Shown here: positions 16,334 to 25,714 of the stretch, in pieces
Position numbering within the stretch: position 1 is the stretch's first letter
Layout of the letters: each line of letters begins with the position of its first letter
Assembly (NCBI GenBank): GCA_965220875.1
Contig: OZ244849.1
Location: forward strand, 620,001 to 684,000
Direction: 5' to 3'
Length of the DNA stretch: 64,000 bases
DNA from: WTFY01 sp965220875
GTDB lineage: Bacteria > Pseudomonadota > Gammaproteobacteria > UBA4575
Program-made: the position numbers and the translations under genes
Notes under the pieces: generated by a model
The model's database searches: none
What the model was told of the DNA's origin: nothing
Seen by the model: only the letters and a program-made list of their open reading frames with translations

Positions 16334-17746
16334 ATGTCAAAACAAATTCACATGAATGCTTTCACCATGTGCTCCATCTGCTTTCATTCGAAGGGCCAAT
16401 GGAAACACCCCCTTGATCAATCCTCGCTGGGCTACAAGGACGTGAACTACTGGGTTGATATCGCCAAGACCCTGGAACGCGGCTGCTTTGACAGCCTGTT
16501 TCTGGCGGATGTGCATGGGACCTACAACGTCTACAAGGGGTCGCGCGATACCGCAGTGCGGCACAGCACACAAATCCCCAGCAACGACCCTACCCTAGTG
16601 ATCTCCGCAATGGCCTATGCCACCAGGCATATCGGTTTTGCCTGCACATTCTCCACGAGTTATTTCCCCCCCTACCAGACAGCCAAGCTGTTCTCCACCC
16701 TGGACCACCTGACAAACGGGCGCATCGCGTGGAATATCGTCACCTCCTACCTGCCGGACGCCAACGAGAATTTCGGCATCGGTGAACAGATGGAGCATGA
16801 CGAACGCTATGACCGGGCGGATGAATACATGGACGTGGTGTACAAGCTGTGGGAACACTCATGGGAAGAGGACGCCGTCATCCGTGATGTCGAGAAAGAC
16901 ATCCACACCGACCCTGCCAAAGTGCATGAGATCAATCACGAGGGCAAGTACTTCAATGTCCCGGGACCGCACATGTGCGAACCGTCCCTGCAACGCACGC
17001 CCGTCCTGTTTCAGGCGGGCGGTTCAGGCCGGGGGATCGAGTTTGCGGCACGCCACGCCGAGGCAATCTTTGCGATCCACCCGAACATGGAGGTCTCCAA
17101 GAATATCATCCGGTCCACCCGCGAAGTCATCGCCAGGCAGGGCCGCAACCCGAACGAGGTAAAGATCTTTCCCGGCATTTCCGTAATCGTCGCACCGACT
17201 GACGAAGAAGCCCGTCTGAAATTCGAGACCTGCAAGAAATACAGAAGCCCCGAAGGGGCTCTGGCACTGTACTGCGGCTGGGTGGGGGTGGACCTGTCCA
17301 AGATCGATGTCAATGAAAAGCTGGCAAATGCCGAGACCAATGCAATCCAGGGGCTGCTGAGTTATTTCGCTGAAGCGGATCCGGACCGCGATTGGACCCT
17401 GCAGGAAGCGGCCGAGTTCATCTCGATCGGCAGTGTGATGCCAAAATTCATCGGCAGCCCGGCAACGGTTGCAGACGAACTGGAACGCTGGATGGAAGTG
17501 ACAGACTGTGACGGGTTCAACCTTGTCGTGGCCAACCACCCCACGGGGTATATCGATTTCGTGAACCTGGTCGTGCCCGAACTGCAGCGACGCGGCCGCA
17601 TGCGCACGCATTACGATACGAGCACCTTGCGTGAACACTATTTCGGCACCGGGCGCCGGCGGCTTTCGAAGGACCACCAAGCGTTTCGGTCATTGCCCAA
17701 GTGGAAACTGTCTGGCGAACCCAGGAAAGCGGCAGCTACAGCCTGA
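16334..17746 (+). CDS. FMN-dependent monooxygenase of the NtaA/SnaA/DszA (LLM) family
   Basis: A 470-residue TIM-barrel enzyme of the bacterial-luciferase class. FDSLFLADVHG near the N-terminus, FSTLDHLTNGRIAWNIVTSYLPDANENFG in the middle and RTPVLFQAGGSGRGIEFAARHAEAIF are characteristic of nitrilotriacetate, dibenzothiophene-sulfone and dimethylsulfide monooxygenases, which use FMNH2 from a partner reductase. I chose ATG 16334; the frame stays open upstream but without family resemblance. A TTGACA lies at 16263-16268. No classical flavin reductase partner lies beside it; the reductase at 5.2 kb is a remote candidate. Substrate unknown, C-N or C-S cleavage likely. Confidence 0.88.
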   Translation: MSKQIHMNAFTMCSICFHSKGQWKHPLDQSSLGYKDVNYWVDIAKTLERGCFDSLFLADVHGTYNVYKGSRDTAVRHSTQIPSNDPTLVISAMAYATRHIGFACTFSTSYFPPYQTAKLFSTLDHLTNGRIAWNIVTSYLPDANENFGIGEQMEHDERYDRADEYMDVVYKLWEHSWEEDAVIRDVEKDIHTDPAKVHEINHEGKYFNVPGPHMCEPSLQRTPVLFQAGGSGRGIEFAARHAEAIFAIHPNMEVSKNIIRSTREVIARQGRNPNEVKIFPGISVIVAPTDEEARLKFETCKKYRSPEGALALYCGWVGVDLSKIDVNEKLANAETNAIQGLLSYFAEADPDRDWTLQEAAEFISIGSVMPKFIGSPATVADELERWMEVTDCDGFNLVVANHPTGYIDFVNLVVPELQRRGRMRTHYDTSTLREHYFGTGRRRLSKDHQAFRSLPKWKLSGEPRKAAATA

Positions 17747-17848
17747 CGGCCCTGGAACCCTTTCAGGCTCCAGCACTTGACAGGCACCCGGCTCGCCGGG
17801 ATTCCGTGCGGGCCTGTATCGCCTGGGATGAACGGCCCCGCAGGGCTG

Positions 17849-18244
17849 CTACCGGTAGGCGCCGTGTCTTTGCAGGACTTCTATTTCGTATCCGTCCGGG
17901 TCTTTGATAAAGAAGAATTTTGCGAGCAGTTCCCCTCCAGGACTGAATGAAACAATGTCCTGAGGCTCGTAGCCAAGGGACTGGATGCGGTCATGTTCCG
18001 CCTCCAGGTCATCGACACACATCGCAATATGTCCGTAACCGTTGCCATGTGTGTAAGGCTCAGTCTGGCCTTTGTTTAGGGTCAACTCAATCTCGACATC
18101 ATTCTCATCATTGCCCAGGTATACCAGGGCGAAGTCGTCAAAATCCAGGTAGCGCTTTTCTTTTATGTTAAATACGTTCTCATAAAAGCTTTTGGAGCGC
18201 TCCACGTCCAGCACGCGAATCATCGAATGAATTATTTTAGCCAT
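17849..18244 (-). CDS. gloA: Lactoylglutathione lyase (glyoxalase I)
   Basis: A 131-residue vicinal-oxygen-chelate protein. The four metal ligands of glyoxalase I are in place: His6, Glu53 in VEIELT, His72 in YGHIAMCV and Glu122 in YEIEVLQ. PDGYEIEV is the family's C-terminal signature. It converts the hemithioacetal of methylglyoxal and glutathione to S-lactoylglutathione. Convergent with the flavin monooxygenase gene. A side role in the neighbouring catabolic cluster is possible but not shown. Confidence 0.88.
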   Translation of the reverse strand: MAKIIHSMIRVLDVERSKSFYENVFNIKEKRYLDFDDFALVYLGNDENDVEIELTLNKGQTEPYTHGNGYGHIAMCVDDLEAEHDRIQSLGYEPQDIVSFSPGGELLAKFFFIKDPDGYEIEVLQRHGAYR

Positions 18245-18476
18245 GTTCAGTCACTCGCTAACATGTACAAACCGTCTCGTTTGCCCGATATGCAGCCATT
18301 TTCTGGCCTTCGGGCAGGTCCATTGTAAGATTTTGCCTAAAAAGTGTCCATAGGATGCACAGGGTCAGGCAGCAGTCTGCACACGGCCTGCAACTTTCAC
18401 CGGAACACTGTATCTCCGGGCTGTTTCCTGCTATACAGGAGGCCTCCTCAAACACCATTTTAGGCAGCAGGCCAGC

Positions 18477-19313
18477 GTGAAAGACATGACCGACCGGTAT
18501 GGCGTCATCGGCAACCCGATCGCGCACAGCCGATCCCCCGACATTCACCGCCTGTTTGCCGAACAGACGGGTGAACGCATCACCTACGAGAGGATCCTCG
18601 CCACGCGACAGGACTTCACGCAGGTCGTGAAGCAGTTTCAGGACGACGGGGGCAAGGGCCTGAACGTGACCCTGCCGTTCAAGCACGATGCCTGCGAACT
18701 CGTGGACCAGATCACGGAGCTTGCCGACCACGCCGGGGCCGTAAACACCCTCCTTCTGCAGGACGACGGGACCCGCATCGGTGCGAACACGGACGGGATC
18801 GGCCTGCTGCGCGACCTGAAAAAGTCCCTGCAGCTGCCGCTGCACGCACGCAAAATCCTGGTGCTGGGCGCCGGAGGCGCCACGCGGGGCATCATCGAGC
18901 CCCTGCTCGGGGAACGGCCCGACATCCTGCTGATCGCAAACCGGACCAAGGCGAACGCCCGGGCCATCGCGGACACCTTCCAGGAAGCCGGCCCCGTATG
19001 GGGCTGCGGCCTGGACGAGATCCCGTCCAGACCGTTTGACCTGATCCTGCACGCCACCTCGGCAGGCCTGCAGCACCGCGAGCTGGCCCTGCCCGAGGGC
19101 CTGGTCGGCCCGCACACCTGCTGCTACGACCTGATGTACGGCGATACCCCCAGCCCGTTCATGCAATGGGGCCGGGAGCAGGGCGCTGAGCGGGTGGTGG
19201 ACGGGTTCGGGATGCTGCTCGAACAGGCCGCGGAATCCTTCTACCTGTGGCGGGGCAAGCGCCCGGATACCGCGATGGCCTGCCGGTGCCTGCGCCCGCA
19301 GCCTCCCGCATGA
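18477..19313 (+). CDS. aroE: Shikimate dehydrogenase
   Basis: NADPH-dependent reduction of 3-dehydroshikimate in aromatic amino acid synthesis. GNPIAHSRSP binds shikimate; Lys69 in NVTLPFK and Asp106 in ANTDGIG are the catalytic pair; GAGGATRG at 131-138 is the nucleotide loop. Starts at GTG 18477 or ATG 18486; the former has AGG at better distance. The last base pairs overlap the start of ubiA (ATGA). Confidence 0.94.
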   Translation: MKDMTDRYGVIGNPIAHSRSPDIHRLFAEQTGERITYERILATRQDFTQVVKQFQDDGGKGLNVTLPFKHDACELVDQITELADHAGAVNTLLLQDDGTRIGANTDGIGLLRDLKKSLQLPLHARKILVLGAGGATRGIIEPLLGERPDILLIANRTKANARAIADTFQEAGPVWGCGLDEIPSRPFDLILHATSAGLQHRELALPEGLVGPHTCCYDLMYGDTPSPFMQWGREQGAERVVDGFGMLLEQAAESFYLWRGKRPDTAMACRCLRPQPPA

Positions 19314-20206
19314 CGCGCCCCGCGGCTTCCATCAAGCCCCCCGGCAGGCTGGTCCTGTACGCCAGGCTGGTGCGCCTGGACAAGCCGGTCGGCACCTTCC
19401 TGCTGCTCTGGCCCGCCCTCTGGGCCCTGTTCCTGGCATCCGGCGGCAGGCCGGACCACGTTATTCTTGCGGTCTTCGTCGCGGGCGTGGTGCTGATGCG
19501 CGCGGCCGGCTGTGCGATCAACGATTTTGCCGACCGGGACATCGACCCGCACGTGGCCCGTACCCGGGACCGCCCGCTGGCCAGCGGGGCGCTGGCCCCG
19601 CATGAGGCCCTGCTGGTGGCGTGCGTGCTGGCCGGGGTGGCGTTCGCGCTCGCGGTGCTGCTGCTGAACTCCCTGACGCTCCGGTTCGCCCTGGCCGCGG
19701 CCGTGCTCGCCGCCAGCTACCCGTTCATGAAAAGGCTGCATGCCCTGCCGCAGGTGCATCTTGGCGTGGCCTTTGCCTGGTCCGTGCCGATGGCGTACAC
19801 GGCCACGACCGGCAACAGCCCACCGCCGGCCGCGTGGCTGCTGTTCGCCTGCTCGGTGCTCTGGACCGTGGCCTACGACACCATGTACGCCATGGCCGAC
19901 CGCGAGGACGACCGCAAGCTCGGCGTGAAGTCCACGGCCCTCCTGTTCGGTGCGGCCGACCGGCTGGCGGTCGGGCTGATGCAGGGGCTGGTGCTCGCCG
20001 GACTCGCTGCGACGGGCTGGCTTGCGGGGCTGGGCTGGCCCTACCACGCCGCGCTGGGCGCGGGCGCCGGCCTGTTCCTCTACCAGCAGGCGCTGATCCG
20101 CAACCGGGAAGCCCCGCGCTGCCTGCGCGCCTTCCTGAACAACCAGTATTTCGGGCTGGTGATCTTCTTCGGAATCCTCGCCTCGTACCTGGTCCGGGCG
20201 GCCTGA
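19310..20206 (+). CDS. ubiA: 4-hydroxybenzoate octaprenyltransferase
   Basis: Membrane prenyltransferase of ubiquinone synthesis, 298 residues with about eight or nine hydrophobic segments. Both aspartate-rich motifs are present: NDFADRDID and YDTMYAMADREDD. The N-terminal RLVRLDKPVGTFLLLWPALWAL is typical. The ATG at 19310 overlaps the aroE stop by four bases, which fixes the start. No ubiC (chorismate lyase) is adjacent. Confidence 0.93.
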   Translation: MTRPAASIKPPGRLVLYARLVRLDKPVGTFLLLWPALWALFLASGGRPDHVILAVFVAGVVLMRAAGCAINDFADRDIDPHVARTRDRPLASGALAPHEALLVACVLAGVAFALAVLLLNSLTLRFALAAAVLAASYPFMKRLHALPQVHLGVAFAWSVPMAYTATTGNSPPPAAWLLFACSVLWTVAYDTMYAMADREDDRKLGVKSTALLFGAADRLAVGLMQGLVLAGLAATGWLAGLGWPYHAALGAGAGLFLYQQALIRNREAPRCLRAFLNNQYFGLVIFFGILASYLVRAA

Positions 20207-20336
20207 TGCGGTGGCAGGACAGGCCGGGCATGCAGGGGAGTAATTCCGGCCCGGGCGTTCGGTGAAGTTGACACCCCGGTGCAACCGGCTAGACTTGCAC
20301 GGCAGGGACAGAAATTTTCTATCCGGGACCTTTTGA

Positions 20337-21323
20337 TTGAATACCATTGAGCCTCCCCGAAACGACTGGCAGCTGGAAGAGGTGCTGGCGCTGTACGCGC
20401 TGCCGTTCAACGACCTGCTCTACCGGGCCCACCAGGTCCTGCGCGCCTGGCATGACCCCAACCGGGTACAGGTGTGCACCCTGCTCTCCATCAAGACCGG
20501 GGCCTGTCCCGAGGATTGCGCCTACTGCCCGCAAAGCGGCCATTACGATACCGACATCGAGCCGGAGCGCCTGCTGTCGCTCGAAGAGGTCGAACAGACC
20601 GCCACCGCCGCCCGGGCCGGCGGCGCTTCCAGATTCTGCATGGGTGCGGCCTGGCGCAACCCGACGGACCGCCATCTCGATCACGTCGTGGAGATGATCC
20701 GCGTGGTGCGCGATGCGGGGCTCGAGACCTGCATGACGCTCGGGATGCTCACGCAAACCCAGGCGCAGCGGCTGCACACGGCCGGGCTCGACTACTACAA
20801 CCACAACCTGGACACCTCGCCGGAGTTCTACGGCAGCATCATCACGACCCGCACCTACCAGGACCGGCTGGACACCCTGGAGCACGTGCGCGAGGCAGGC
20901 ATCCGTGTGTGCTGCGGAGGCATCATCGGCATGGGCGAGTCCCGCGAGGACCGCGCCGGCCTGCTGCTGCAGCTGGCCTGCCTTCCCCGGCATCCGGAAT
21001 CCGTGCCGATCAACATGCTGATCCGGATCAAGGGCACCCCCCTGTACGATGCGGAGAAACTGGACCCGTTCGAATTCATCCGCACCCTCGCCGTGGCCCG
21101 CATCATGATGCCGAAATCGTTCGTGCGCCTGTCCGCCGGGCGCGAGGACATGAACGAGCAGACCCAGGCGCTGTGCTTTTTTGCCGGTGCCAACTCGGTC
21201 TTCTACGGCGACACCCTGCTTACGGCCGGCAACCCGGCCCCGGAAAAGGACCGCCTGCTGTTTTCCCGTCTCGGCATCGAGGCCGACCGGCTCACTGCCT
21301 CACGCGCACCCGGGCAGGCCTGA
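20337..21323 (+). CDS. bioB: Biotin synthase
   Basis: Radical-SAM enzyme that inserts sulfur into dethiobiotin. Cys57, Cys61 and Cys64 in CPEDCAYCPQSG bind the 4Fe-4S cluster; YYNHNLDTSPE and GGIIGMGES are conserved. 328 residues. Starts at TTG 20337, after GGGAC. bioF follows 11 bases on. Only bioB and bioF of the biotin set are in the window; bioA, bioC, bioD and bioH are not. Confidence 0.96.
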   Translation: MNTIEPPRNDWQLEEVLALYALPFNDLLYRAHQVLRAWHDPNRVQVCTLLSIKTGACPEDCAYCPQSGHYDTDIEPERLLSLEEVEQTATAARAGGASRFCMGAAWRNPTDRHLDHVVEMIRVVRDAGLETCMTLGMLTQTQAQRLHTAGLDYYNHNLDTSPEFYGSIITTRTYQDRLDTLEHVREAGIRVCCGGIIGMGESREDRAGLLLQLACLPRHPESVPINMLIRIKGTPLYDAEKLDPFEFIRTLAVARIMMPKSFVRLSAGREDMNEQTQALCFFAGANSVFYGDTLLTAGNPAPEKDRLLFSRLGIEADRLTASRAPGQA

Positions 21324-21334
21324 CCCGGGCCTGC

Positions 21335-22519
21335 ATGGACGACCTGCCCACGGAGCTTGAGCGGCTGCAGGCCGGGCACCTGCTGCGCACCCGGCACGTG
21401 CGGTCTTCCGCCCAGGGGATCGAACCGGTGATCGACGGCAGGAAGGTGCTGTCGTTCTGCAGCAACGACTACCTCGGGCTGGCCAGCCATCCCCGGATCA
21501 TCGAGCGCCTGGTGCGCACCGCCGGCGAGTCCGGCGTGGGCAGCGGGGCCTCGCACCTGATCACCGGCCATCACACGAGTCACCATGCGCTGGAAGAGGA
21601 GCTTGCGGAGTTCATGGGCTGCGAGCGGGCCCTGCTGTTTTCCACGGGGTACATGGCCAACCTGGGGGTCGTGGGGGCCTTCGCCGGGCGCACGTCCGTC
21701 GTGTTCGAGGACCGCCTCAACCATGCATCGCTGATCGATGCGGCCGTGCTGGCCCGGGCCCGGCTGCAGCGTTACGGTCACCTGGACACGAAGGAGCTGC
21801 AGCAGAAGCTGGAAGCGGCATCGGGTCATCCCGGGCTGATTGCAAGCGACGGCGTGTTCAGCATGGACGGGACCGTCTGCCCGGTGGAGTCCCTGCAGGA
21901 GATCGCCCGGGCCTGCGGCGCCAGGCTCGTCATCGACGATGCACACGGCATCGGCGTGCTGGGCGCGCACGGGAAGGGCTGTACGGAGGGCCGGCTCGAA
22001 AAGGACACGCTCGTCGTCGGCACCCTGGGAAAGGCCTTCGGCACCTTCGGCGCATTCGTCGCCGGCCCGGGGGACAGCATCGAATGGTGCATCCAGCGGG
22101 CCCGCAGCTATGCCTACACCACGGCCCTGCCGCCGTCCCTGGCCGAGGCGGCCCGTGCCGCCCTGCAACTGGTCCGCGAGGAAGCCTGGCGCAGGGAAAG
22201 GCTGCAGGCGCTGGTCGGCCATTTCCGCAAGTGTGCAGCAGAACAGGCCCTGCCGGTCGCCGCATCGGGCACCCCGATCCAGCCCGTGATGGCCGGTTCG
22301 GCGGATGCAGCGCTCAGGATCAGCCGGACCCTGCACGAACAGGGCATCCTGGTGCCCGCCATACGCCCGCCGACCGTCGCCAGGGGGCAGTCCCGCCTGC
22401 GGGTGACGTTTTCCGCCCTGCACACCGAGGGGCACGTCGAGCGCCTGGTCGAGGCCCTGGCGAAGGCCTTGCGGCCTGCCCGGGCCGGCAACGGCAGGAC
22501 GGGCCATTCGGCCGGTTGA
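21335..22519 (+). CDS. bioF: 8-amino-7-oxononanoate synthase
   Basis: PLP enzyme joining pimeloyl-ACP or pimeloyl-CoA to alanine, 394 residues. FCSNDYLGLASHP at the N-terminus, DDAHGIGVLG (PLP-binding Asp and His) and TLGKAFGTFG (PLP lysine) are all present. The ATG at 21335 begins the family's usual N-terminus. Co-oriented and close to bioB. Confidence 0.94.
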   Translation: MDDLPTELERLQAGHLLRTRHVRSSAQGIEPVIDGRKVLSFCSNDYLGLASHPRIIERLVRTAGESGVGSGASHLITGHHTSHHALEEELAEFMGCERALLFSTGYMANLGVVGAFAGRTSVVFEDRLNHASLIDAAVLARARLQRYGHLDTKELQQKLEAASGHPGLIASDGVFSMDGTVCPVESLQEIARACGARLVIDDAHGIGVLGAHGKGCTEGRLEKDTLVVGTLGKAFGTFGAFVAGPGDSIEWCIQRARSYAYTTALPPSLAEAARAALQLVREEAWRRERLQALVGHFRKCAAEQALPVAASGTPIQPVMAGSADAALRISRTLHEQGILVPAIRPPTVARGQSRLRVTFSALHTEGHVERLVEALAKALRPARAGNGRTGHSAG

Positions 22520-22582
22520 CCCGGGTACGGGCCGGCCCGCCGCACGGCATCCAGGCCGCGTCGAATCTGGTAAACTGGCCCC

Positions 22583-23839
22583 ATGTCACTTGCCAACAAG
22601 AACATCCTGCTGGGCGTGACCGGCGGCATCGCGGCCTACAAGAGCGCGGAACTCGTGCGCGAACTGGTGGAGGCCGGCGCCCGGGTGCGCGTAGCCATGA
22701 CCTGCAAGGCGCAAGAATTCGTCACCCCGCTGACTTTCCAGGCCCTGTCCGGACACCCGGTGGCCACGGACGAGGCGGATTTCTCCCAGGCCGGGCATGG
22801 CATGGACCATATCGCCCTGGCACGCTGGGCCGATGCCGTGCTGATTGCCCCGGCCAGCGCCAACACGATTGCCAAGCTCACCCATGGCAGGGCGGATGAC
22901 CTGTTGAGCACCGTCTGCCTGGCGACCCGCGCCCCGATCGCCCTGGCCCCGGCCATGAACCAGGCCATGTGGTCCCATCACGCCACCCAGAGCAACTGTG
23001 AGACGCTTGAAAAGCGCGGGGTCACGCTGCTGGGTCCGGCATCCGGCAAGCAGGCGTGCGGGGAGATCGGGGAAGGCAGGATGTTCGAGGCGCACCAGCT
23101 GCTGCTTTCGCTCAGCGGGCTTTTCAGCACCGGCGAACTCGAGGGGCTCAACGTGCTGGTCACGGCCGGGCCGACCCGGGAGCCCATCGACCCGGTACGC
23201 TACCTCAGCAACCGCAGTTCCGGGCGCATGGGCTACGCGCTGGCCGAGGCGGCACGCGATGCCGGTGCCACCGTGGAACTGGTTTCAGGCCCGGTGGCCC
23301 TGCAGGCCGGCGAAGACATCCGTTGCAGGCACGTCGACACGGCACAGGAAATGCTGGAGGCCGTGCGGGAAGCCATCGCGCGCCAGCACGTCTTTATCGG
23401 CTGCGCGGCCGTCGCGGATTACCGGCCGGCATCCAGGCAGCCTGAGAAGATCAAGAAACTGCAGGATGCCCTGTCCCTGCCGCTGATGCGCAACCCGGAC
23501 ATCATTTCCGAGATCACCCAGCTCGAGGACCGGCCCTTCGTGGTCGGCTTTGCCGCCGAAACCCGGGCGCACGAAAAGAACGCGCTGCAGAAACTGGCCA
23601 GCAAGCAGCTCGACATGATCGCCTGCAACGACGTGACGGACCCCCGATGCGGGTTCGACAGCGAGGAAAATGCGCTGGAAGTCTACTGGCCGGGCGGGCA
23701 CCGCTCGCTGGCGCAGGACACCAAACCCAAGATCGCGCGCGCACTGGTCAGCGTGATTGCCAAACGTTACGCCAGCACGCACAAGCGGGGCAATGTCACA
23801 GTCCTTAAAAAAGTCAAAGACCGAAGTCAGAATTCTTGA
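22583..23839 (+). CDS. coaBC: Bifunctional phosphopantothenoylcysteine decarboxylase/synthetase
   Basis: Two steps of coenzyme A synthesis in one 418-residue flavoprotein. The N-terminal CoaC half has VTGGIAAYK, the His of GMDHIALARWAD and PAMNQAMW; Cys in KQACGEIGEGRM is the catalytic cysteine. The CoaB half begins with LVTAGPTREPIDPVRYLSNRSSG. Its 3' end overlaps dut by 47 bp in another frame. Confidence 0.95.
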   Translation: MSLANKNILLGVTGGIAAYKSAELVRELVEAGARVRVAMTCKAQEFVTPLTFQALSGHPVATDEADFSQAGHGMDHIALARWADAVLIAPASANTIAKLTHGRADDLLSTVCLATRAPIALAPAMNQAMWSHHATQSNCETLEKRGVTLLGPASGKQACGEIGEGRMFEAHQLLLSLSGLFSTGELEGLNVLVTAGPTREPIDPVRYLSNRSSGRMGYALAEAARDAGATVELVSGPVALQAGEDIRCRHVDTAQEMLEAVREAIARQHVFIGCAAVADYRPASRQPEKIKKLQDALSLPLMRNPDIISEITQLEDRPFVVGFAAETRAHEKNALQKLASKQLDMIACNDVTDPRCGFDSEENALEVYWPGGHRSLAQDTKPKIARALVSVIAKRYASTHKRGNVTVLKKVKDRSQNS

Positions 23840-24266
23840 TGACCGCATCGGCAGGGAGATTCCCCTTCCTGCCTACGCCACCTCCGGCTCGGCAGGCATG
23901 GACCTGCGCGCCTGCCTGGACAGGCCCGTGTGCCTGGCACCCGGTGAAACGGTCCTGGTCCCGACCGGAATTTCCATCCATATCCGGGACCCCGGCCTGA
24001 CGGCCACGATCCTGCCGCGTTCCGGGCTGGGACACAAGCACGGGATCGTGCTGGGAAACCTGGTGGGCCTGATCGACTCCGACTACCAGGGCCCGCTCAT
24101 GGTCTCCCTCTGGAACCGCGGCACACGCCCGTTCGACGTGAACATCGGAGACCGTATCGCCCAGCTGGTCATGCTCCCGGTCGTGCACACCGAGTTCGAG
24201 ATCGTGGAGGCGTTCACCGCATCCGAGCGTGGCACCGGCGGTTTCGGCCACTCGGGCATCAAGTAG
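23793..24266 (+). CDS. dut: dUTP diphosphatase
   Basis: Hydrolyses dUTP to dUMP and keeps uracil out of DNA. The five trimeric-dUTPase motifs are in order: SAGMDLRA, PRSGLG, GLIDSDYQG, RIAQLVML and RGTGGFGHSG. I chose ATG 23793 (157 residues, close to the usual 150) after GCGGGG; this start lies inside the end of coaBC. Confidence 0.95.
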   Translation: MSQSLKKSKTEVRILDDRIGREIPLPAYATSGSAGMDLRACLDRPVCLAPGETVLVPTGISIHIRDPGLTATILPRSGLGHKHGIVLGNLVGLIDSDYQGPLMVSLWNRGTRPFDVNIGDRIAQLVMLPVVHTEFEIVEAFTASERGTGGFGHSGIK

Positions 24267-24285
24267 GCCCCGCTCGCCTTCCCCG

Positions 24286-25659
24286 ATGCTGCCCGTCAAC
24301 CCGCACATCTTCCGCGCCTATGACATCCGTGGTGTGGTGGAGACCGACCTGACACCGGATGTGGTGCAGCAGATCGGACTGGCGCTGGGCACCCTGTACC
24401 CGGCCAGCAGGACGGTCGTGGTCGGGCGGGACGGGCGGCTGAGCAGCCCGATGATGGCCCGGAACCTCGGCCAGGGGCTGCAGGCCAGCGGCCGCCGGGT
24501 CATCGATATCGGCGAGGTGCCCACGCCCGTGCTGTACTACGCGACCCACTTCCTGGATACCGGGGCCGGCGTGATGGTCACCGGCAGCCACAACCCGCCC
24601 GAGTACAACGGCCTCAAGATCATCATGGACGGCAAGACCCTGCACGGAGAAGCGATCCAGGCCATTTGCCGGCGTATCACGACCGGGCCCCTGCATACGG
24701 CCACCGGAAGCCTGCACCGGGAGGAGATGCTGGAATCCTATCTCGCGCGCATTCTCGAGGACGTGCACCTGGACCGGACGCTGCGGGTCGGAGTCGACTG
24801 CGGCAACGGGGTCGCCGGGCCTGCCGTGCTGCGGCTGCTCGCCGGGCTGGGTTGCGAGGTCACCGGCCTGTACTGCGAGGTCGACGGAAACTTCCCCCAT
24901 CACCACCCCAATCCCAGCGACCCGGAAAACCTCCGGGAACTGATCCGCTGCGTGCAGGACCACGCGCTGGACCTGGGCCTGGCATTCGACGGGGACGGGG
25001 ACCGCCTCGGCGTGGTCGACGACCGGGGAAGGATCCTGTGGGCGGACCGCCAGATGATGCTGTACGCCCGGGACGTGCTGGCGGAAAACCCGGGTGCCCA
25101 AGTCATTTTCGACGTGAAATCCTCGAAAAACCTGCGTGACGTGATCGAACAGGCCGGCGGCAGGGCCGTGATGTGGAAGACCGGGCACTCTTTCATCAAG
25201 AACAAGATGGCCGAGACCGGGGCGCTGCTCGCCGGCGAGATGAGCGGCCATGTCTTCTTCGGGGACCGCTGGTACGGCTTCGACGATGCGCTGTACACGG
25301 CGTCGCGCCTGCTGGAAATCATCGCCGGGCAACCGCTTTCGGGCAGCGAGCTGTTCGCCTCGCTGCCCGATGACCTGTGCACGCCCGAAATCTACGTGCA
25401 CCTGGAGCAGGACGGAGCCCAGCACGCCTTCATGCAGGCGTTCTGCCGCCAGGTCCGCTTGCCGGGCGCGCAGATCTCGACCCTGGACGGGGTCCGTGCA
25501 GAGTATCCGCAGGGCTGGGGGCTCGTGCGTGCCTCCAACACCACGCCCTCCCTGGTCATCCGCTTCGAGGCCCGCACGACCGGTGCCATGGAAGCCATCC
25601 AGGCCGCTTTCAGGGAACAGCTCCTGAAGACGGATTCCGGTCTGGACTTGCCTTTTTAG
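24286..25659 (+). CDS. algC: Phosphomannomutase/phosphoglucomutase
   Basis: Interconverts hexose 1- and 6-phosphates for exopolysaccharide and LPS precursors. The catalytic serine is in MVTGSHNPPEYNG, the metal loop is AFDGDGDRLG, and GEMSGHVFF is the sugar-specificity loop of the AlgC group. 457 residues from ATG 24286, 19 bases after dut. The order coaBC-dut-algC-argB is typical of Pseudomonas-like gammaproteobacteria. Confidence 0.92.
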   Translation: MLPVNPHIFRAYDIRGVVETDLTPDVVQQIGLALGTLYPASRTVVVGRDGRLSSPMMARNLGQGLQASGRRVIDIGEVPTPVLYYATHFLDTGAGVMVTGSHNPPEYNGLKIIMDGKTLHGEAIQAICRRITTGPLHTATGSLHREEMLESYLARILEDVHLDRTLRVGVDCGNGVAGPAVLRLLAGLGCEVTGLYCEVDGNFPHHHPNPSDPENLRELIRCVQDHALDLGLAFDGDGDRLGVVDDRGRILWADRQMMLYARDVLAENPGAQVIFDVKSSKNLRDVIEQAGGRAVMWKTGHSFIKNKMAETGALLAGEMSGHVFFGDRWYGFDDALYTASRLLEIIAGQPLSGSELFASLPDDLCTPEIYVHLEQDGAQHAFMQAFCRQVRLPGAQISTLDGVRAEYPQGWGLVRASNTTPSLVIRFEARTTGAMEAIQAAFREQLLKTDSGLDLPF

Positions 25660-25714
25660 GCATTTTCCCCTACAAACCGTTACCATTCGCCGGAATTCCA
25701 GCCACACGAAGCCG

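Noticed and set aside
20474..21334. Possible N-terminal extension of bioF through bioB
   Set aside because: The frame overlaps bioB in another phase and has no family similarity before residue MDDLPTELERL.
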